Shown: piece by piece, positions 1 to 8,064 of the stretch
How positions within the stretch are numbered: the first letter of the stretch is position 1
Layout of the letters: each line of letters starts with the position of its first letter
From: Ileibacterium valens
Lineage (GTDB): Bacteria > Bacillota_I > Bacilli_A > Erysipelotrichales > Erysipelotrichaceae
Assembly: GCF_001945525.1 (NCBI RefSeq)
Contig: NZ_MPJW01000122.1
Location: 1-34,741 of the forward strand
Reading direction: 5' to 3'
DNA length: 34,741 nucleotides
Notes under the pieces: model-generated
Told to the model about the DNA's origin: nothing
Databases searched by the model: none
Seen by the model: only the letters and a program-made list of their open reading frames with translations
Made by a program: the position numbers and the translations under genes

Positions 1-117
1 TATAGTCTATTTACATAACTACTATACCATAAATAAGCCTATATATCGAGGGCCGACACCGCTAAATTGAACTTAAAAACAGGGGTTAGAGGCTTTACAC
101 AAGACCAATCTGCAGAA

Positions 118-155
118 GAAATTAAAAGCCAGGCACCCCATGCAGGTGCCCGGCT
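118..155 (-). terminator. Rho-independent terminator after mobile-element remnants
   Basis: Arms at 127-137 and 145-155 pair over 11 positions with one A/C mismatch around a 7-base loop. Read on the minus strand the stem is followed by TTTTAATTT. It lies just beyond the relaxase-like fragment, so it may be the original terminator of the mobile element. Confidence 0.6.
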
Positions 156-170
156 ATAGATAAAGCCTGT

Positions 171-290
171 TTATGGGCAAATCTTATAGTCTAATCGACT
201 GGGAAAGTTGTAATCAAATGAACTGAGGAGGATCGTCTTTTCAGATTTCAGTTCTTCCAAGTCTTCTGTCAGTTCGGCCCGTTTTGCTCG
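171..290 (-). pseudogene. Relaxase/mobilisation protein fragment (remnant)
   Basis: A 39-codon open stretch (290 down to a TAA at 171) encodes a charged coiled-coil-like piece containing RAELTEDLEELKSEK. This resembles the helical C-terminal part of relaxases carried by conjugative and mobilisable elements in Firmicutes; the assignment is from memory of the family and is tentative. There is no start codon or catalytic domain. It is in a different frame from, and slightly overlaps, the recombinase remnant immediately upstream, which indicates a deletion junction near 285-295. Confidence 0.4.
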
Positions 291-552
291 ATGGTCAGCT
301 GGAAAATACAACGGACAACCGCAGCGGCTTCCTCGTCGATATACCAACTGGACTTATCTCTCGGCATTTTCTTGTAGCCATAAATGGCACAGTTGGTAGT
401 AGGCTTGCCGGATTCGCCTTTCACACGGATCGCTGTGTTCTGCTTGCGGCTCATATCACGAAGATACCACTCGTTCATAATGTTGAGGAACGGGACAAAC
501 TCATTGCTGTTCTGATCGTCGCTGTCCACGTTGTTGGCAATCGCCACATAGT
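269..552 (-). pseudogene. Large serine recombinase fragment (remnant)
   Basis: The last ~94 codons of an open frame running 1063 to 269 match the middle of large serine recombinases (TnpX/TndX-like, the type that moves integrative elements). Recognisable pieces in order are YVAIANNVDS, the FLNIMNEWYLRDMSRK segment, GYKK, and the DEEAAAVVRCIFQL helix. The N-terminal catalytic-serine domain and the C-terminal DNA-binding and coiled-coil parts are missing. The piece is fused in frame behind IS66 sequence through ~40 codons of unrelated residues and stops shortly after the helix, so it cannot be functional. Confidence 0.8.
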
Positions 553-674
553 GGTGACTGTTCACCGAGATACTAAAAGGCACCCAAAAAGGCAGAATTA
601 CTAAAGATAATTCTGCTCTCTGGATGTCTTTTTTGCTTTTAATCAATTGCCTCTGGTTGTCCAGGCATCCTACC

Positions 675-1063
675 TTCTGGGGGTTTATCAGATGCTTGAG
701 AACAGATAGAACACTGTAATTGCGATTGCTCTGAGTGGTTATGATGACCGATTGATGATTGACGAAATCCTGTGCCCCTGAGGCTGAGCCGAACATCTTG
801 GATACATTCTTTCTTGTCTTTAACAAGGACAGAGCCTGCCCTGCCAGATTATTACTATAGGGTGCATCAAAATCCTTAATGAAACGAAGGTGGTCATCCT
901 TGTTTTCAATGAGTCTTCTGAAGGTTCTGTAATAAGGCGGAAACAATTCTTTGTCTTCAATGTCATACTTTTCTGCTTTATCCTCCCCGAATTTCATCCC
1001 TCTATTACAGATATCCAGAAAGCTTTTCTCATATTTTTCGTGGATGATTTGGCCCAGAAACAT
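675..1063 (-). pseudogene. IS66-family transposase C-terminal fragment
   Basis: Residues 1-130 of the 1063-269 frame match the C-terminal DDE region of IS66-family transposases: FIKDFDAPYSNNLAGQALSL, then KTRKNVSKMFGSASGAQDF. IS66 proteins carry the third catalytic acid in NNxAE; here the motif reads NNLAG, with Gly at residue 75 (codon GGG at 841-839), so the catalytic glutamate is lost. The first two thirds of the transposase and both IS ends are absent. It abuts the DHHW gene (27 bases away) and may mark an old insertion or deletion boundary. Confidence 0.85.
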
Positions 1064-1090
1064 CAGTTTTGATAAGTACAGTCTACCTTG

Positions 1091-2425
1091 TTATTCAGAT
1101 TGAGCGTCCGTCAAATCAGCTGCTTTTGCTGTTGGATTCTCTGTAGATTCATCAGAATTCTCCTGTTCCTGATCAATTCCGTTTTCGAATGCTGATTCAG
1201 ACTCATTAACCTGCACTGATTCTTCAGAATTCTGAACCTCTGGTGCTTCTTCAACCGGTTCACTTTCAAATTCAGCAGCCATTGTGGATAATGAAGAATC
1301 ACTCATTAAGGTCTCACACGAATAAACAGCTAGAATTTCATTGATTCCGTTGCGGTTGATCAGTTTTGAAAGTTCATCCATACAATAGCGGGGATCAACA
1401 ATTGTGATACTTCGATAATACGGAAGAAGAAACTGAATCATGGAATTGGCATAAGAATCCTTTATTAACAACAGATTCCGATCATTGTCAGCCATCGTAT
1501 CAATGGTCACAATCGATTGGTTCGCCCCAAGAAAAACCTGATATTGATCTTTTTGGTTTAACTTGTCCACCTGATAAATCGAAGTTGATTTACTGCCATC
1601 TGCCCATTTAACGACATAGGGATTCTCTTTCTGATTGCTCCAGGGACGGATTTTGATTTCATCTTTCAGAAAACAGCTTCCCGAAGCTGAAGCCAGAGTT
1701 CCAATAAAGGAACGGCTGATGGTAAATGAATCAAACTGATCCATGTTCATTCCAAAATCTGGATGGACCTGCTCACAGAAGGTCATAGCCGCCATACCAG
1801 CCGTATCACTTGTCCAATGGTGATCGGTCTTATAGTACAAAGGCTGATCTTTATTGCTTAACAACTGATCATTAATAGAGATCAGTGAAGCAGAAGTCAT
1901 ACTGCCTGAGATCCGGTTAATTTCATTGACCTGATCGATAAAAGTAGCCTGATAAGGCAAGTTTTCTTTTTGAATGCTGGCTGCATCCGGAGCGATCAAA
2001 ACGGATGTCTGAATTCCTGTAGACGCTGCCATGTTGTTGAAGGCGGTAATATTTGAATCCAAAATTTCAGAACTCAGATTATCTGGAGCTGAAAACAGCT
2101 GCCTATGGCCAAGATAAACTTCATTGATTTTGCTTTGACCTGCCGCTTTTCTGAAGATGTAATTCAGATGGAAAAACAAATCACGGCCTGGAAATTGGTC
2201 CTGGGCATAGGATTCAGCTTCCTCACCAAAATCTCCATCCCATAAGTCTTCTGCCTGCATCGCTGGAAACTTTGCAAGAGTTCGGTTTTCTGTCTGCGAA
2301 AAACTGAAGTCAGGCCAGATGATCGATAGAATCAGTCCACAGCTCAGGACAAATATTAATAAGCCTGCCAGATTCTCCGAAATTTTTGCCAGACCAATCC
2401 TGAGGAATTTAAGTAAGTCTTTCAT
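1091..2425 (-). CDS. DHHW-family (AlgX/AlgJ-like) surface polymer acylation protein
   Basis: A 444-residue protein with one N-terminal membrane segment (about residues 20-38), so the bulk is outside the membrane. It carries DHHW at 201-204 and KDSYANS at 322-328, the two signature blocks of the DHHW/AlgX-J group of SGNH-like proteins that work with MBOAT acyltransferases. By family knowledge it probably receives an acyl (acetyl) group from the MBOAT partner and moves it to an exported polysaccharide or wall polymer; the substrate cannot be told. The last ~55 residues are very rich in Glu, Gln, Ser and Asn, an unusual acidic tail. The ATG has a perfect AGGAGG site that overlaps the stop region of the upstream MBOAT gene, implying translational coupling. 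It is the last gene of the three-gene operon. Confidence 0.85.
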   Translation of the reverse strand: MKDLLKFLRIGLAKISENLAGLLIFVLSCGLILSIIWPDFSFSQTENRTLAKFPAMQAEDLWDGDFGEEAESYAQDQFPGRDLFFHLNYIFRKAAGQSKINEVYLGHRQLFSAPDNLSSEILDSNITAFNNMAASTGIQTSVLIAPDAASIQKENLPYQATFIDQVNEINRISGSMTSASLISINDQLLSNKDQPLYYKTDHHWTSDTAGMAAMTFCEQVHPDFGMNMDQFDSFTISRSFIGTLASASGSCFLKDEIKIRPWSNQKENPYVVKWADGSKSTSIYQVDKLNQKDQYQVFLGANQSIVTIDTMADNDRNLLLIKDSYANSMIQFLLPYYRSITIVDPRYCMDELSKLINRNGINEILAVYSCETLMSDSSLSTMAAEFESEPVEEAPEVQNSEESVQVNESESAFENGIDQEQENSDESTENPTAKAADLTDAQSE

Positions 2426-2436
2426 CAGTCATCCTC

Positions 2437-3888
2437 CTAAAAAGCCGCATACAGAAATGTCTGCGCAGATTGAGAAATTATGAACGTCAGACAGATTGCG
2501 AAAGCCAGGATATAGGCTGCATTTCGAAAGACGTTCCACCATTCCCTTTTATTGTGGACTTCAAATAGACGGACTCTAATCGTTCGAGCGATCCGACTAT
2601 CCAGACGACTGACCACAATCACACAGATCATCATCAAAACAAGTCCGTTTTTCAGATAGAAAAGGCTCGCTCCATCCGCAAAGCCACTGACAGTTAATCC
2701 ACTCATACGGATGACTCTGAAAAATGCCTGCATAAAGTCAGTCGATGAAAATAATGTCCAGCCAATAAGCTCCCAGAAAATGACCCACAGGTGAAGGATT
2801 GAAGGATTCCAGGATTTCATTTTGTCTTTTAAAACCAGTCTTTCAAGAAGGATTAATCCTCCCTGCAGCAATCCCCAGACTAAAAATGTCAGTCCAAAGC
2901 CATGCCATACCCCAGTCAGGAACCAGACAATCAAAACATTCAGAATCCAGCGTTTCTGATCGACCCGATTTCCGCCTAAAGGGATATAGACATATTCTCG
3001 AAACCAGGAAGTCAATGAGATGTGCCATCTGCGCCAGAAGTCCTGAACGGATGTGGCCAGATAAGGATGGTCGAAGTTTTTTGGAATCACAAAGCCAAAG
3101 AAAGCTGCCAGTCCTCTTGCCATTCTTGAATAGCCGGCAAAGTCGAAGTAGATCATTAAGAAATAACTGATATTGCAAAGAAGATTTCCTAACCAGGTCG
3201 TATTGGCTAAAAGCCCATTAAAGAGCAGTCCTAAATTATCCGCCAGCAATACTTTAAAGCAGATTCCCTGTAAAAAGAGCATGGCTCCATCCTTAACCTT
3301 TGCTCTTGTCGCTGGATGGTTTTCCATCTGTCCTTTTAATTGTGAGTAATGAGCAATTGGCCCCATATTCACCCAGCCAAAAAAGCCGGCAAATAAGGCG
3401 AATTCCATAAATGAAACGCATTCTTCCTTGTTTTTATAAATATCAAACACAGCGCTCATACATGAAAATAGATAAAAAGAAAGACCAAGCGGCATCAAAA
3501 AAGAGCGTGGTAAGGCAACATCTCCGATCAGCCAGGATAAAGACCCTAAAAGACCTGGCAGGTAGCGGTAAACAAATAAAATGATCAGGTTGCCTGCGAT
3601 CGCTGTAATCAGAACAAGCTTTCTTTTTCTATTAATTTCATTCAGTTCATCTTCATCAATCGTCAGAGCTTTTGCCTGATTAAATACCGATAGCTGTCTG
3701 CATGCTGCAAAGTTCCATAACAGCACCCCAAAGAGAATACATAGTGATAAAAGCGAACCCCAGGAATAAAACAGGATCGAAGCCAGAAAGAGAAACAGGT
3801 TTCTATACCGTGGCTGAATAATAAACCAATAAAGCAGACAACTGATTGGCAAAAAGCCAAAGAGGAAGGCGATATCTGTAAACTGCAT
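2437..3888 (-). CDS. MBOAT-family membrane O-acyltransferase (AlgI/DltB-like)
   Basis: A 483-residue polytopic membrane protein with about ten hydrophobic segments. MBOAT landmarks are clear: YFDFAGYSRMARG (247-259), DFWRRWHISL with SWFREYVYIPLGG (283-306), and LTGVWHG (324-330) with the invariant His329. Members move acyl groups across the membrane to secreted polysaccharides or teichoic acids. No dlt genes are present, so this is the AlgI-like branch paired with a DHHW protein rather than D-alanylation. Its ATG overlaps the TGA of the upstream DUF4358 gene by one base (TGATG), and the DHHW gene follows after 11 bases. The acyl donor and acceptor are unknown. Confidence 0.93.
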   Translation of the reverse strand: MQFTDIAFLFGFLPISCLLYWFIIQPRYRNLFLFLASILFYSWGSLLSLCILFGVLLWNFAACRQLSVFNQAKALTIDEDELNEINRKRKLVLITAIAGNLIILFVYRYLPGLLGSLSWLIGDVALPRSFLMPLGLSFYLFSCMSAVFDIYKNKEECVSFMEFALFAGFFGWVNMGPIAHYSQLKGQMENHPATRAKVKDGAMLFLQGICFKVLLADNLGLLFNGLLANTTWLGNLLCNISYFLMIYFDFAGYSRMARGLAAFFGFVIPKNFDHPYLATSVQDFWRRWHISLTSWFREYVYIPLGGNRVDQKRWILNVLIVWFLTGVWHGFGLTFLVWGLLQGGLILLERLVLKDKMKSWNPSILHLWVIFWELIGWTLFSSTDFMQAFFRVIRMSGLTVSGFADGASLFYLKNGLVLMMICVIVVSRLDSRIARTIRVRLFEVHNKREWWNVFRNAAYILAFAICLTFIISQSAQTFLYAAF

Positions 3889-4460
3889 CAGTGATTCCCC
3901 CTTAATGCGTCAAGAAATGCCTGATCGCTCTGAGCTGCTGCATCCCCCGTATAAAACAGAAGATAATTTCCCTGAACATCAAGCAGAGCGTTTTCCATCA
4001 TCGCCTGCTGTTCTGGTGCATATCCTGAATAAATATCAATCTGCGCCTGCTTTCGGGTTTCAATTCGCTCTGTGATCATTTCAGCCTGCTGTTCCGTATC
4101 AAATTTTGCGATCACGATTTCTCTGGCCGAAAAGGCATCTGATTGTCTGTAGAATCCGATCTGCACCCCTTCCTGCGGACCGATATTCAAATATTTACGG
4201 ACCATCTGATCATTCATTGCCGGATAAAAAGCCGGATCGTTGACTGCTAAAACTGCCTGCTCAACCAGTGAAAATTCACTCGAAGAAACGATCGGCTGCC
4301 TGATCCAGGGAATAATCCATAAAGCCAGAAAGAAAATGGCAGTTCCAACCTTTAGCCCATTCATCCAAAGAATTGTGCCGGGTTTTGTCTTGTTCCTGCT
4401 CTTGTTCTTTTCTTGTCTTCCCGTCTTCAGATTACGAAAACGGGTGAAATTTCCTTTCAT
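3888..4460 (-). CDS. DUF4358-type membrane-anchored protein
   Basis: A 190-residue protein with a basic N-terminus (residues 5-33), one membrane segment (about 35-52) and an external domain of ~130 residues. The external part, with YLNIGP, the FYRQSDAF region and QAEMITERIETRKQAQ, resembles the DUF4358 proteins commonly found beside MBOAT/DHHW pairs in Firmicutes. Its biochemical role is unknown; context suggests an accessory or substrate-handling part of the surface acylation complex. It is the first gene of the operon, with start ATG preceded by a TAGGGGA ribosome site. The 64 bases upstream contain no obvious consensus promoter. Confidence 0.7.
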   Translation of the reverse strand: MKGNFTRFRNLKTGRQEKNKSRNKTKPGTILWMNGLKVGTAIFFLALWIIPWIRQPIVSSSEFSLVEQAVLAVNDPAFYPAMNDQMVRKYLNIGPQEGVQIGFYRQSDAFSAREIVIAKFDTEQQAEMITERIETRKQAQIDIYSGYAPEQQAMMENALLDVQGNYLLFYTGDAAAQSDQAFLDALRGNH

Positions 4461-4524
4461 TCAATCCCCTACTTTCTTTACTTCTTATTGATTATTGACT
4501 CCTGAAATCTGAGTATGTCATCTG

Positions 4525-5544
4525 CTATTTCTGTTCAGGTAAAGAAAAGAAATCGATCTGTCCAAAATAGGAACGCTTTCCTTTTGGTTCGCAGATCATT
4601 CCGCCTTTTTCATAAATAGCGATCACTTCAAGTCCAGAATCATCCATCGCTTTTTCGATATGCCTTTTCTGATGAGAACTGCCCTGGTAATGAACTTCAA
4701 TATCAAAATCATCAAGATACCCTAAGCCAGAATACCAGCCATAATCTGGATAATCTTCATCTGGTGTGATGTGATATCTTTTCAGCTGAATCATTGCTCC
4801 AGCTGAAAATCCGACTATCGTCTGTTGATAATTTTTTAATATCGCAGTCAGTTTCTTTTCCTTGATTCTTTTCATCATCAGATCTGGCGCTCCTCCAGGA
4901 AGAACCAGAATACTTGAATTCAGGATTTTATTTTTCATCACTTCAGGCGAATCTTCAAAAAAGTTGACCCAGACAATCTGATCTTTTTTTAAACCAAACT
5001 TCAAAAAAGGATCTGTGTTCGCACGATACCAGATTCCGCGGCCTGCTCCAAATTGCCTGTCCCAATCTTGCGCGTTTTTTGTATCATCATAAAAACTGAA
5101 AGCAAGAATACAAACTCGATCTGTTGGCCTGTAAACCTTTTTTAATGCTGGATAGCACCATTTCTCGTCGTACATGGAAGTATTCATTAATATATTCATT
5201 CGGTGCTTTGCATTGATTTCTTCAATTCTGAGAATATCTTTTGCTGTCAGTTCACTCTGTAAAACAGGAACTGACAGTTTTCCATGAATCCATTTGCACT
5301 CCTGAGACTGCCAAAAAAGATCAAGATTTGGATTCAAATCATCGATGACAAGCAAAACTGAATCATTCTCATCATTTGTCTCTTGCTTATGCTTATCCAT
5401 GGATTGAATCTGGTCCCGATTTTCCATGGCAAAAGTATTTCGACTTGAAAAGAAAATGGGATTATCCTTACTGGCTTTCAAAGACAGCGAACCATCAAGA
5501 AGTTTTTGCGCCTGAGCTCTGTCAATTTTACGGACAATTTCCAT
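4525..5544 (-). CDS. Peptidase S51-like (type 1 glutamine amidotransferase-fold) protein
   Basis: A 339-residue cytoplasmic protein. The C-terminal ~210 residues have the S51 (dipeptidase E / cyanophycinase) pattern: ILVLPGGAPDLMMKR (212-226), the nucleophile elbow GFSAGAM with Ser247, and a His in the IEVHYQ segment. These enzymes are serine hydrolases that cleave Asp-containing dipeptides or related substrates. The first ~125 residues are extra relative to dipeptidase E (~230 residues) and are not recognised. The ATG lies 9-10 bases after an AGG-type ribosome site, 10 bases downstream of the small upstream gene, so the two are probably co-transcribed. The substrate is not predictable. Confidence 0.75.
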   Translation of the reverse strand: MEIVRKIDRAQAQKLLDGSLSLKASKDNPIFFSSRNTFAMENRDQIQSMDKHKQETNDENDSVLLVIDDLNPNLDLFWQSQECKWIHGKLSVPVLQSELTAKDILRIEEINAKHRMNILMNTSMYDEKWCYPALKKVYRPTDRVCILAFSFYDDTKNAQDWDRQFGAGRGIWYRANTDPFLKFGLKKDQIVWVNFFEDSPEVMKNKILNSSILVLPGGAPDLMMKRIKEKKLTAILKNYQQTIVGFSAGAMIQLKRYHITPDEDYPDYGWYSGLGYLDDFDIEVHYQGSSHQKRHIEKAMDDSGLEVIAIYEKGGMICEPKGKRSYFGQIDFFSLPEQK

Positions 5545-5554
5545 AACAATAAGC

Positions 5555-5803
5555 CTATCCTAAACGCAATGGACGATCATCCAAGCAGTTTGCTGCATAA
5601 ATTTCTTCATACATCTGCTGAAGAAGTTTTCCTTTGGCATTGAGTTCATATTGCCAGTCATTGCCGTTGGCTTTAATTTCGTCATTAATTGCTTTTAATA
5701 TGAAAGCAGGATTGGATGTCTGCATGCTTGCGCCAATGGCCTGCCATGGCTCATCGAGTTCCTGTTCTAGAATCGCAATCTGTTCATTGGTAATTGTAAT
5801 CAT
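5555..5803 (-). CDS. Small hypothetical protein (82 aa)
   Basis: No family is recognised. The 82-residue product is acidic, helical-looking and soluble, without signal peptide, membrane segment or cysteine motif beyond a single Cys. It has a good ribosome site (AAGGAAGG, about 8 bases before the ATG) and lies 10 bases upstream of the S51-like peptidase gene, so it is likely translated and co-expressed with it. It could be a partner of the peptidase, but nothing in the sequence shows that. Confidence 0.65.
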   Translation of the reverse strand: MITITNEQIAILEQELDEPWQAIGASMQTSNPAFILKAINDEIKANGNDWQYELNAKGKLLQQMYEEIYAANCLDDRPLRLG

Positions 5804-5931
5804 GAATAGTTTTCCTTCCTTTTACTTGTAACCTGCTATCTGTTTTTCATCTTGAATGGATTGTTCCTGGTATTCTGGGATTCTCAGTTTTCACCAATCT
5901 GAGTCCCTTATCGATTTTGCTTTTCAAAGTC

Positions 5932-5965
5932 AAAAAAGGGAATACCTCGATGATGAGATATTCCC
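5932..5965 (-). terminator. Rho-independent terminator of the ligA-camS-gatCAB operon
   Basis: GGGAATACCTC (5938-5948) pairs with GAGATATTCCC (5955-5965), one mismatch, loop GATGAT. On the minus strand it is followed by TTTTTT (5937-5932). It lies 32 bases after the stop of the 196-residue gene. Confidence 0.85.
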
Positions 5966-5996
5966 AAAGTGTCTTGCCTGAGGCTGAATATTTCGA

Positions 5997-6587
5997 CTAC
6001 CGTCGAACCTGATCAGTCAGCTCCTGATTTCTGGCAACACGCATATTATCGATCACCTTACCAGAAGCTCCGGTTTTCAGAATCTTGATGTATCTTTGTC
6101 CATCAATTGGATGGTCTGCATCGACCAGGAAATTGTAGGAATCGATTTCAAGATCATAGTTCTTGGAGTCATTTGAATTTGTAAAATAGGTATCGATCGG
6201 CAGGACATTGTTGACGATTCCATATGCGGCTTCAGCTGCGTTCGTCAGTCCGTCATCGTCATATCCATCCTGCATATTCAGATGAATACGCAAGGTTGCG
6301 CTTTTCATATCCATTGTTGCGCTTTCAACCCCTTCGATATTCATCAATTCACTCTGAATGGCATCCAGATCTTTTTGTTGAATTTCAGGCTGAAGAGCAT
6401 TTTCGGAAAAGCGGCTGCCTTCAACCGGCTTTCCCTGTGATTCCATTGAACTCATCAGGACATAGCCCACGATGGCCACCGGAATCAGAATGATAATCAG
6501 AGTCAGCCAGACGAGTTTATGCCCCTGTTTGACTTTCTGCTTCTTTGGTTTTCGTGTTTTCTTTACTTTTACTGGTTCAATCGGCAT
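5997..6587 (-). CDS. Membrane-anchored hypothetical protein, last gene of the gat operon
   Basis: A 196-residue protein: a strongly basic cytosolic head (KVKKTRKPKKQKVKQ, 7-21), one membrane helix (about 26-46), then an external acidic domain of ~150 residues. The segment around LMNIEGVESATMDMKSATLRIHL-like residues 78-99 resembles small alpha/beta folds that read '...GVxSATxxxKxATLRI', but I do not recognise a family. Its start has a strong GGAGG site five to six bases upstream. It follows gatB after 52 bases with no terminator between and is followed by a terminator, so it is co-transcribed with ligA-camS-gatCAB. A role in envelope biology is only a guess from its topology. Confidence 0.75.
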   Translation of the reverse strand: MPIEPVKVKKTRKPKKQKVKQGHKLVWLTLIIILIPVAIVGYVLMSSMESQGKPVEGSRFSENALQPEIQQKDLDAIQSELMNIEGVESATMDMKSATLRIHLNMQDGYDDDGLTNAAEAAYGIVNNVLPIDTYFTNSNDSKNYDLEIDSYNFLVDADHPIDGQRYIKILKTGASGKVIDNMRVARNQELTDQVRR

Positions 6588-6639
6588 TTGATCCTCCGCT
6601 TAATCCTAACAAGTATACCATATTCGAGCGCTGTAGTTT

Positions 6640-8064
6640 CTAACGTTTAGTCAGCTCAGTACGAATCATTTCATTGGTCTTCTTTGGATTGGCCTTTCCT
6701 TTTGAAGCTTTCATGACCTGACCAACCAGGAATCCGATTGCGCGGTCCTTACCATTCTTGTAGTCTTCAATCGACTGTGGATTGGCATCCAGCACGCTGT
6801 TGACCATTTCAAGAAGAGCAGAATCATCACTGACCTGTTCCATCCCTTTTTCTTTGATGACTTCACGCGGCATCTTTCCCTGCATGACTTCTTCAAAGAT
6901 TTCCTTTCCCTGTTTGCCGGAAATTACACCATCATGAATCACATTGACTAATTCAGCGGCAGCTTCAGGGGTCAGCTTGCTTTGGGCTAAGGCTACCGAA
7001 TTTTTATTGAGCCATGCTGAGATATCACCGATTACCCAGTTGGCCATTTTCTTGGCATCCCTGGCAGTCTTCATTGCTTCTTCATAGAAGTCTGCTTTTT
7101 CACGATCGTTGACCAGTAGGCCAGCATCATAATCACTCAGCTTATACTGGCTGATCATGCGTTCTTTTCTGGCCTGCGGCAGTTCTTCCATATTGGCCTG
7201 AATCTCTTCAATCCAGGCTGGATCCAATGCAATGGGGAAAATATTTGGTTCGGGGAAATATTTATAATCGACATTTCCCTCTTTTTTACGCATCAGAACA
7301 GTCGTTTTCGTGGGCTCATCATAGCGGCGGGTTGCCTGTTCTACCTTTTGCCCTTCATCAAGCAGTGCGCTTTGTCTTTCAATTTCAGCTGCCACAGCTT
7401 TTTGAACATTGGCAATCGAATTCAGGTTTTTGATTTCGGTTTTCGTTCCTAATTTTTCGGGATCATCTGAAAGCGAAATGTTTACATCACAGCGCATGCT
7501 TCCTTCTTCCATTTTGACATCTGAAACATTCAGATAAAACAGAATCTGGCGAAGCGCCTCAACATAGGCAGCAGCTTCCTGAGCTGTATGCATGTCCGGT
7601 TTTGAGACGATTTCAACTAATGGAGTTCCAGCCCGGTTGAAGTCAATGTAGGTTCCTGATTCCTTATGAAACTGCTTAGCTGTATCTTCTTCCATATGAA
7701 TTCGTTCAATACGGATCTTCTTCTTTCCTTCTTCGGTTTCAATTTCTACAAAGCCATCTTTTCCAATCGGATGAAATTGCTGAGTAATCTGAAATCCCTT
7801 GGGCAGGTCAGAATAGTAGTAGTTTTTTCGATCAAATTTAACGAGTGGATCAATCGTGCAGTTAAGCCCGGTACAGGCTTTGATTGCCAGACGAACAGCG
7901 TTCTTATTCAGGCAGGGCAGCGTTCCAGGCAGCCCAAGATCAACAGCTGAAGTGCAGGTATTGGCTTTTTTGCCAAAAGCGACAGGAGCCGATGAAAACA
8001 TTTTGGTATTGGTTTTTAATTCGCAATGAATTTCAATTCCAATGGTTGGCGTATATTTGCTCAT
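6640..8064 (-). CDS. gatB: Asp-tRNA(Asn)/Glu-tRNA(Gln) amidotransferase subunit B
   Basis: A 474-residue protein of normal GatB length. It contains the DRKNYYYSDLPKGFQITQ block (78-95), IHMEEDTAK (122-130), DFNRAGTPLVEIVSKPD (141-157), a middle cradle domain that binds and phosphorylates the misacylated tRNA, and the C-terminal YqeY-like tail domain ending in MIRTELTKR. GatB activates Glu-tRNA(Gln) or Asp-tRNA(Asn) and accepts ammonia from GatA. The ATG overlaps the gatA stop (ATGA), which favours equal production of the subunits. Its presence implies indirect synthesis of Gln-tRNA and/or Asn-tRNA. Confidence 0.97.
   Translation of the reverse strand: MSKYTPTIGIEIHCELKTNTKMFSSAPVAFGKKANTCTSAVDLGLPGTLPCLNKNAVRLAIKACTGLNCTIDPLVKFDRKNYYYSDLPKGFQITQQFHPIGKDGFVEIETEEGKKKIRIERIHMEEDTAKQFHKESGTYIDFNRAGTPLVEIVSKPDMHTAQEAAAYVEALRQILFYLNVSDVKMEEGSMRCDVNISLSDDPEKLGTKTEIKNLNSIANVQKAVAAEIERQSALLDEGQKVEQATRRYDEPTKTTVLMRKKEGNVDYKYFPEPNIFPIALDPAWIEEIQANMEELPQARKERMISQYKLSDYDAGLLVNDREKADFYEEAMKTARDAKKMANWVIGDISAWLNKNSVALAQSKLTPEAAAELVNVIHDGVISGKQGKEIFEEVMQGKMPREVIKEKGMEQVSDDSALLEMVNSVLDANPQSIEDYKNGKDRAIGFLVGQVMKASKGKANPKKTNEMIRTELTKR

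Noticed and set aside
284-604. Plus-strand 106-codon frame over the mobile remnants
   Set aside because: It is antisense to clear recombinase and IS66 sequence and has no convincing ribosome site or family.
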